DNA of 64,000 nucleotides from Algiphilus sp965216485 (lineage in GTDB: Bacteria; Pseudomonadota; Gammaproteobacteria; Nevskiales; Nevskiaceae), in contig NZ_OZ244162.1 in NCBI RefSeq assembly GCF_965216485.1, forward strand, positions 992,001-1,056,000, written 5' to 3'. The notes beneath the pieces are model-generated. The model did not search any database and was not told where the DNA came from. It was given only the letters and a program-made list of their open reading frames with translations. The position numbers were made by a program, and so were the translations under genes. This document shows, piece by piece, positions 58,933-64,000 of the stretch. Within the stretch, counting starts at the first letter, position 1. The number at the start of each line of letters is the position of its first letter.

Positions 58933-60570
58933 ATGAGCCTGCGCATCGACATTGTCCGCGACGGCGGCGCCCCCGAGACGGTGACGTCCAAGGGCACGAT
59001 CGCCCTGGGTCGCGGAGAGGATGCCACGGTCACCCTGCCGGGCATGGCCGTTGCACGCCATCACGCCGAAATTGCCGTTGAATCGGAAAGCACGCTGTTG
59101 CTTCGCTGCCGCTCTCCTTTAGGGGTGGAGGTGAACGGCGAGACCATCCGCGAGGAAAAGCGCTTGCACGCGGGCGACGTTTTCCGGATTGGCGCGCATC
59201 GCGGTCAGGTGACCGTCGCACCGGACAGTACAACCCTGATTTTGCGGATCGAACTGGTTTCAGAACCCGCAAGTCCCGGTGTGGCGGAGCGGCGGCTTGA
59301 TCTGCAGGCGACGGGACTGCGCATCCGGCGATCCGCCTACATTGGGGCGCTGCTGGTATTGCTCCTTGCACTGATCGTTCCGCTGGCGATGCGCTACGTA
59401 CCAGCGCCGCCAGCGGCAGAAGCCGTGCTGCCGACCGACGATTGGTGGAGTTCGGGCGTCATCAGCAACGGCCATCAGCATTTCGCCAACGATTGCTCGG
59501 CTTGTCACGAACGTCTCTTCGTGCGCGTGCAGAACACGGCCTGCCTGGACTGTCATCAGGGTATTGCGCACCACAGCGATCAGGCCCAGCAAGTGGGTCT
59601 TGGCGACATGGAAGAACAGCGTTGCGCGAGCTGCCACCGTGAGCATGGCGATGCCCATGCCGTCTTGCCGCAACGCCCACAGATCTGTGTCGACTGCCAT
59701 GCCGCGCCGCAGGATTTCCCCGAAAGCGCGGACATGCATGCCGTACACGATTTCGATGCGCACCCAGGTTTCCGCGCGACCGTGGCCCGCATTGACGGCG
59801 ATACGCGCGTTGTGGAACGCATCGCGATGCAGGCGCAGCCTGAGGACAATGCAGGTCTGTTCTTTCCGCACGACCTGCACCTGGATGGCGAGGGCGTGCG
59901 CGGACCGGATGGCGTCGAACACCTGATCTGCGCCGATTGCCATCACCCCGATGCTGGCGCGGTCGGTTTCCGTGCCATCGCCTTCGAACGCGATTGCGAG
60001 AGCTGCCATCAGCTGGATGTCGCGGTGGGCGACCGTCTGCTCGCTTTGCCGCATGCCGAACCGGAGGTCGTGCGTCGGCAGGTCACTGCGGCCGTGGAAG
60101 CCCTGCCGCGTGAAGCCTTCCGGCCGAATCTGGGCGCCTTGGACCGGCGCCGGGCCGGACCCACCGTGGATCGCGGCGGGGCACCCAGTGCCGAGGAAAT
60201 GGTCGAGGAAGTCTTCACGACCCGCGTGTGCGCCAAGTGCCACATGGTGCAGCCCGGCGCCGGCGATCAGATCGAGGTCCTGCCGGCACAGTTGCGCCAG
60301 AGTTGGTTCGTCCATGCTCGCTTCACCCATGCCGATCATGGTTGGGTGGATTGCGCCAGCTGCCACGCGGCGCAGGAATCGTCAGAGGCAACGGATTTGC
60401 TGCTGCCTGACATTGACGCTTGCCGGACTTGTCACTCGGGCGTAGGATCAACTTTGGGGGTGGATTCGACCTGCACGGATTGTCATGGCTTTCATACAGC
60501 CACGCATTCGGTGCTAGGTCCGAAACAGGGGGTAGCAGACAATGGGGCAGGGACTGCCGAAGGGTGGTAG
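58933..60570 (+). CDS. FHA domain-transmembrane-decaheme cytochrome c fusion
   Basis: Residues 5-95 form an FHA domain (ALGRGED, ARHHAEI, VNGE), which should be cytoplasmic. One membrane helix spans 134-153 (SAYIGALLVLLLALIVPLAM). The rest is periplasmic and has ten CxxCH motifs: CSACH, CLDCH, CASCH, CVDCH, CADCH, CESCH, CAKCH, CASCH, CRTCH and CTDCH. Extra histidines can serve as second ligands. The FHA domain has Ala where phosphothreonine-binding Ser usually sits, so binding may be weaker. A phosphopeptide-binding head on a multiheme electron conduit is unusual and fits the kinase/phosphatase pair encoded nearby. Confidence 0.9.
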   Translation: MSLRIDIVRDGGAPETVTSKGTIALGRGEDATVTLPGMAVARHHAEIAVESESTLLLRCRSPLGVEVNGETIREEKRLHAGDVFRIGAHRGQVTVAPDSTTLILRIELVSEPASPGVAERRLDLQATGLRIRRSAYIGALLVLLLALIVPLAMRYVPAPPAAEAVLPTDDWWSSGVISNGHQHFANDCSACHERLFVRVQNTACLDCHQGIAHHSDQAQQVGLGDMEEQRCASCHREHGDAHAVLPQRPQICVDCHAAPQDFPESADMHAVHDFDAHPGFRATVARIDGDTRVVERIAMQAQPEDNAGLFFPHDLHLDGEGVRGPDGVEHLICADCHHPDAGAVGFRAIAFERDCESCHQLDVAVGDRLLALPHAEPEVVRRQVTAAVEALPREAFRPNLGALDRRRAGPTVDRGGAPSAEEMVEEVFTTRVCAKCHMVQPGAGDQIEVLPAQLRQSWFVHARFTHADHGWVDCASCHAAQESSEATDLLLPDIDACRTCHSGVGSTLGVDSTCTDCHGFHTATHSVLGPKQGVADNGAGTAEGW

Positions 60571-62716
60571 CCGGTTTGCGGCGGGGGTCGCGCTGGCATT
60601 GGTACTTGCGAGCTGTTCCGGAGACCGCGCCGGCGGGACCCGAGGCATAGGCCTGGGGCCGGCGCCATGTGATGGAACGTGCCAGGCGACAAGCGCAACG
60701 CCGGGTGCTGCCGCAGGCGAGCGCTTGAGTGTCGCGGATGTCGGTCGCATCGTGGCGCAAGGGGTCGCCGAGGCGGACGCGCGGGGCGAAGCCGCAACTA
60801 TCGGCGTGGTCGACCGCGTCGGCAATGTGCTTGCCGTATATCGCATGGCGGGCGCTTCGGAAACGGTGCAGATCACGTCCGGAGAGGAGCCCATCACGGG
60901 CTTGCCGGTTGATGCCGGCCTGGATGGGGTTGAGATCGTCACCGCGAATCTCGCGGTGATCTCGAAGGCACTGACGGCGGCCTACTTCTCCTCCGAGGGC
61001 AATGCGTTCACGACGCGCACCGCCAATCAGATCATCCAGGAGAACTTCAATCCCGGTGAGTTCAATACGCCGGGTGGGCCTCTGTTCGGTGTGCAGATCA
61101 GCCAGTTGCCCTGTTCGGACATCTCCCGACGTTTTAATGGGGTGGGGCCCGGCCCCGGTCCCCATCGCGCCGCCATCGGTTTTGCGGCCGATCCCGGCGC
61201 ACTGCCGCTCTACAAGAATGGTGTACTGGTGGGAGCGGTCGCGGCCATCGCCGATGGCGAGTATTCACTCGATCGCACGATCACGGATCGCGACGAGGAC
61301 CTGCGTGACGAACTGATCGCCACGGCTGCGAGTTTCGGCTATGGGGCGCCGCGTGACCGGCGCGCCGATGTCATCACGGTGGAAGGCAAGACATTGCGTT
61401 TTGCGCAGGTCGACTTTGACGACCTCGCCGTCGATCCAGCGGCCGCACCGGCGTTCGCAACCTTGCCCGCAGGCCTGCAGGCCGTCTTGGGGTACACCGT
61501 CGATGACCCCTCCGATCCCCCACCGCCGCTGCGCGCGGGCACGGCCTTTGGCAATCCGGAGTCCGGCGTCCGGCCGGCGCTACCCGCGGACTTTCCCAAT
61601 CTTCCGGCCGACCGCTTCAACGCGCTCGATGCCTTCGTGCTTGTCGACGAAACCAATACCAACCGCTTTCCCGCCCGCAATGGAACGGCGGGCTTGAGTG
61701 CACAGGAAGTCGAGCTGCTGCTGGCCGAATCCATCGAGCTGGCGAACCGCTCGCGCAGCCAGGTACGAAAGCCATTGGGATCGCAGGCGGGTATCCATGT
61801 CACAATCGTGGACATCAACGGCGATGTGCTCGGTGCCGCGCGCACCCGTGACGCGCTGGTGGATGCCGTCGACGTCACGACGCAGAAGGCACGCTCCGCG
61901 CTGTTGCTGTCCTCAGCCGTCGCCGAAAGTCGAATCGATGCCCTTCCCGATGCGGAATATCTGGGAAGCGGAGACCTTGCCAGAATTTTCAATCGGGCAG
62001 GTTCCGGGCAGCTGAAGACCTCGTCACCGTCGGCCTATGTCGATGCTTTTCAGCGTTTCTTCGACCAGCCTGATGCGCTCAGCGACGGAGCATTTGCATA
62101 CTCAACGCGCGCGATTGGCAATATCTCCCGTCCGTTCTATCCGGATGGTCTCAACGGTCCGAATGGCCTTCGACCCGCACCGGAGGGTCCATTGAGTCGG
62201 CCGCCGGGGGAATGGAGTCTTTTCTCGACAGGTCTTGAGCTCGACCTCGTATATAACGCAGTCGTCCGCCACCTGGCCTACGTCCTCCAACTGGGGCCGC
62301 CAGGCGGGCCGCCCTTGTTCGATACGGATGTTGAGCAGAATTGCACGGGCTATTCCGGCATTAGCGCGGGCCTCAGCCAGGATGCCCCCTTCGCGGAGGC
62401 AAGGAACGGCATCACGCTGTTCGCGGGTGGTTTCCCGATCTACGACGGAAGTGGGCGCCTGGTGGGCGCTATAGGCCTGTCGGGTGATGGTTTGGAGCAG
62501 GACGACTTCCTGCCATTTGTTGCCATTGATCGTGTCGGCAAGCGTGCAGACACCGATATCCAGAATGCACCCAGCGCCATTCGGGCCGATCGGCTCCAGG
62601 CGAAGGATCCACGTTATCCCGAAGATGCGCGGGAGCTGTTCCTGCGCTGGGTGATTTGCCCACAGTCGCCGTTCCTTGACGACCCGGAGGTGCAGGATGT
62701 CTGCAGCGGACTCTGA
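60542..62716 (+). CDS. Lipoprotein with two HbpS/GlcG-type heme-binding domains
   Basis: The signal peptide of this 724-residue protein ends in LVLASC, a lipobox. Two copies of the GlcG/HbpS fold (PF03928-like) follow. The first, about 60-270, has LSVADVGRIVAQGVAEADAR, IGVVDRVGNVLAVYRM and GVLVGAVAAIADG. The second, about 385-690, has LSAQEVELLLAESIELANRS, VTIVDINGDVLGAART and FAGGFPIYDGSGRLVGAIGLSGD. Relatives bind heme or sense redox state. It starts inside the decaheme gene (29-base overlap) with GGGGG ahead. It may deliver or sense heme for the multiheme cytochromes, which is inference. Confidence 0.85.
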   Translation: MGQGLPKGGSRFAAGVALALVLASCSGDRAGGTRGIGLGPAPCDGTCQATSATPGAAAGERLSVADVGRIVAQGVAEADARGEAATIGVVDRVGNVLAVYRMAGASETVQITSGEEPITGLPVDAGLDGVEIVTANLAVISKALTAAYFSSEGNAFTTRTANQIIQENFNPGEFNTPGGPLFGVQISQLPCSDISRRFNGVGPGPGPHRAAIGFAADPGALPLYKNGVLVGAVAAIADGEYSLDRTITDRDEDLRDELIATAASFGYGAPRDRRADVITVEGKTLRFAQVDFDDLAVDPAAAPAFATLPAGLQAVLGYTVDDPSDPPPPLRAGTAFGNPESGVRPALPADFPNLPADRFNALDAFVLVDETNTNRFPARNGTAGLSAQEVELLLAESIELANRSRSQVRKPLGSQAGIHVTIVDINGDVLGAARTRDALVDAVDVTTQKARSALLLSSAVAESRIDALPDAEYLGSGDLARIFNRAGSGQLKTSSPSAYVDAFQRFFDQPDALSDGAFAYSTRAIGNISRPFYPDGLNGPNGLRPAPEGPLSRPPGEWSLFSTGLELDLVYNAVVRHLAYVLQLGPPGGPPLFDTDVEQNCTGYSGISAGLSQDAPFAEARNGITLFAGGFPIYDGSGRLVGAIGLSGDGLEQDDFLPFVAIDRVGKRADTDIQNAPSAIRADRLQAKDPRYPEDARELFLRWVICPQSPFLDDPEVQDVCSGL

Positions 62717-62720
62717 GGTC

Positions 62721-64000
62721 ATGAAAAGGACCATGCCTTCGGTATCTGGTCAGTCCTCCACGAGGGTGCGGCCGCTCGCTTCCGTGTTGTTCGCCGCGAT
62801 GCTGCTCGTCACCTGGACCGCCGTGGATGCGCAGGAGCAGCGCCGCCGCCCTGGCGAACGGGCGGAACGCGATTCGGCGGTGGAAACGCAGCCGACGCCT
62901 TCAGAGCGCTCGGTGTCCGACACACCCGCTGCGCCGAAGGAAGACGCGAGCGCGCGGCCGGATCCGGCCTTGCAACCGGCGGTAGAACGGCGCCGGCCTG
63001 GCGCGGAGGCACCGGTGCCTTCGGCCACACCGACCAGCGAGCGCCGCCGTCCCGCCACCGACGGGCCGGCCCGCGATGCGTCGGCAGGTGCAAGACCGGC
63101 GGTCGAGCGTCGGCGCCCTGGTCAGTCGGAGGCGGCCACACCGACCGCCACGGGCGAGCGACCTGGGCCGCAGTCGCCGGTCAGGGATCGCCAGCCCTTC
63201 GACTTCAACGCGGCGACCGGCCTTCAGCCTGTCGCCAAGCCGCCTCGGGACGCCAACTACGCCAAGGAGACCGTCCGCAACGAGCGCTGGTATCTCACCC
63301 AGCGCCTGGGCATCAGCGATTATCCGTGGTGGGACCCCTACAACCAGAATACGTTGAAGGCAGACCGCCCCATTTTCGGGGACTGGTTCTTCAACACGCT
63401 GCTGGTGTCCGATACGCAGTATGAGCCGCGCCGTTTGCCGACCCCCGTCGCTCCGCAGGGAGAAGGGGCTCCAGGCAACTTCGATCTCATTGGTGACGGT
63501 GACCAGACACTGTTTGCGCAGAACCTGGTGGGCTCCTTCGTGCTGTACCGGGGAGACACCACCTTCATGCCGCCCGATTGGGAGTTCCGTTTCACTCCCA
63601 TCTACAACTTCAACTACGCAGAGGTCGAGCAGAACCGCGCAGTGCGCATCAACCCGGCACGCGGGCGCGAGCGATCGGACAACTTCTTTGCGGTGCAGGA
63701 ATTGTTCATTGACTACCACATTCGGGACGTCTCGACGCAATACGACTTCGACAGTGTTCGTTTCGGCATCCAACCCTTCAACGTCGATTTTCGCGGCTTC
63801 CTGTTCCGCGACCAGCAGTTCGGCTTGCGCTTCTTCGGAAATCGTCGCAACAACGTCGTTCTCTACAACATCGCCTGGTTCAGGCGTCTGGAGAAGGACA
63901 CGAACAGCGAACTCAATGACATCGGCCAATCGCTGAGGGACGACGACGTCTTCGTCTTCAATCTCTACTGGCAGGACATGCCCCGGCTTGGATTCACCAG
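62721..64000 (+). CDS. Predicted outer-membrane beta-barrel protein, 3' end cut by window edge
   Basis: The gene starts four bases after the lipoprotein stop and runs off the right edge. A signal peptide (SVLFAAMLLVTWTAVDA) leads into a low-complexity region with four copies of an (E/Q)RRRP(G/A) motif spaced through Pro/Ala/Glu-rich linkers (to about residue 155). After residue 170 the sequence changes to aromatic, strand-like blocks (WEFRFTPIYNFNYAEVEQN, QYDFDSVRFGIQPFNVDF), typical of outer-membrane barrels. It may provide the outer-membrane leg of the redox system. I do not recognise a family, and porin-like MtrB/PioB homology is untested. Confidence 0.7.
   Translation, partial: MKRTMPSVSGQSSTRVRPLASVLFAAMLLVTWTAVDAQEQRRRPGERAERDSAVETQPTPSERSVSDTPAAPKEDASARPDPALQPAVERRRPGAEAPVPSATPTSERRRPATDGPARDASAGARPAVERRRPGQSEAATPTATGERPGPQSPVRDRQPFDFNAATGLQPVAKPPRDANYAKETVRNERWYLTQRLGISDYPWWDPYNQNTLKADRPIFGDWFFNTLLVSDTQYEPRRLPTPVAPQGEGAPGNFDLIGDGDQTLFAQNLVGSFVLYRGDTTFMPPDWEFRFTPIYNFNYAEVEQNRAVRINPARGRERSDNFFAVQELFIDYHIRDVSTQYDFDSVRFGIQPFNVDFRGFLFRDQQFGLRFFGNRRNNVVLYNIAWFRRLEKDTNSELNDIGQSLRDDDVFVFNLYWQDMPRLGFT

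Overview
The window is 64 kb of compact, high-GC chromosome, almost entirely coding. I see no tRNA, rRNA, insertion sequence, prophage or CRISPR array. The gene orders yicC-gmk-rpoZ-spoT-ridA-recG-ubiA, ygfB-pepP-ubiH-ubiI, asmA-mutY-yggX, trpGDC and a split gcvPA/gcvPB behind a tandem glycine riboswitch all point to a gammaproteobacterium. The histone-H1-like Lys/Ala protein, coq7 and the many lipoproteins fit a non-enteric lineage. A Nevskiales/Salinisphaerales-type organism is my guess; the sequence alone does not settle it.

1-5.4 kb holds accessory enzymes: a DUF255 thioredoxin-fold protein cut by the left edge, dienelactone hydrolase, a sulfotransferase, a CocE-type lipoprotein hydrolase and a DUF3293 protein. 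5.5-9.4 kb carries trpGDC, an OsmC protein and speD. 9.4-17.1 kb is mostly minus-strand (MliC/COG3650 lipoprotein, coq7, yggX, mutY, asmA, acyl-CoA dehydrogenase, glutaminyl cyclase), with one small plus-strand lipoprotein gene. 17.2-26.5 kb is a plus-strand housekeeping run: histone-like gene, yicC, gmk, rpoZ, spoT, ridA, recG, ubiA and an esterase lipoprotein. 26.4-34.1 kb carries rsmE, two CsgG-like lipoproteins, bioA, argA, a Calx-beta/GDPD lipoprotein and argE. 34.2-37.1 kb is a tandem pair of Gly-rich lipoproteins whose cores are a nearly identical 1,016-bp direct repeat. 37.3-42.0 kb is ygfB-pepP-ubiH-ubiI plus a DCC-family protein. 42.1-46.9 kb is the riboswitch-controlled glycine cleavage operon. 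It is followed by a PfkB kinase whose ribosome-binding site and first codons occur twice, then lgt and an outer-membrane protein.

The most striking part is 49.9-64 kb. It combines an adenylate cyclase-FHA protein, a transmembrane Ser/Thr kinase with a long charged coil, a PP2C phosphatase and a pentaheme-type cytochrome with a divergent operon. That operon encodes: (i) a fusion of an FAD/NAD(P) oxidoreductase, two cyclic-nucleotide-binding domains and a four-cluster DmsB-type ferredoxin; (ii) a membrane protein with two H-x13-H helices, the signature of a diheme cytochrome b; (iii) an FHA-transmembrane-decaheme cytochrome c fusion; (iv) a lipoprotein with two HbpS/GlcG heme-binding domains; and (v) an outer-membrane beta-barrel candidate that runs off the right edge. 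My inference is a transmembrane electron-transfer chain controlled by both cAMP and Ser/Thr phosphorylation. I do not recognise it as a described system.
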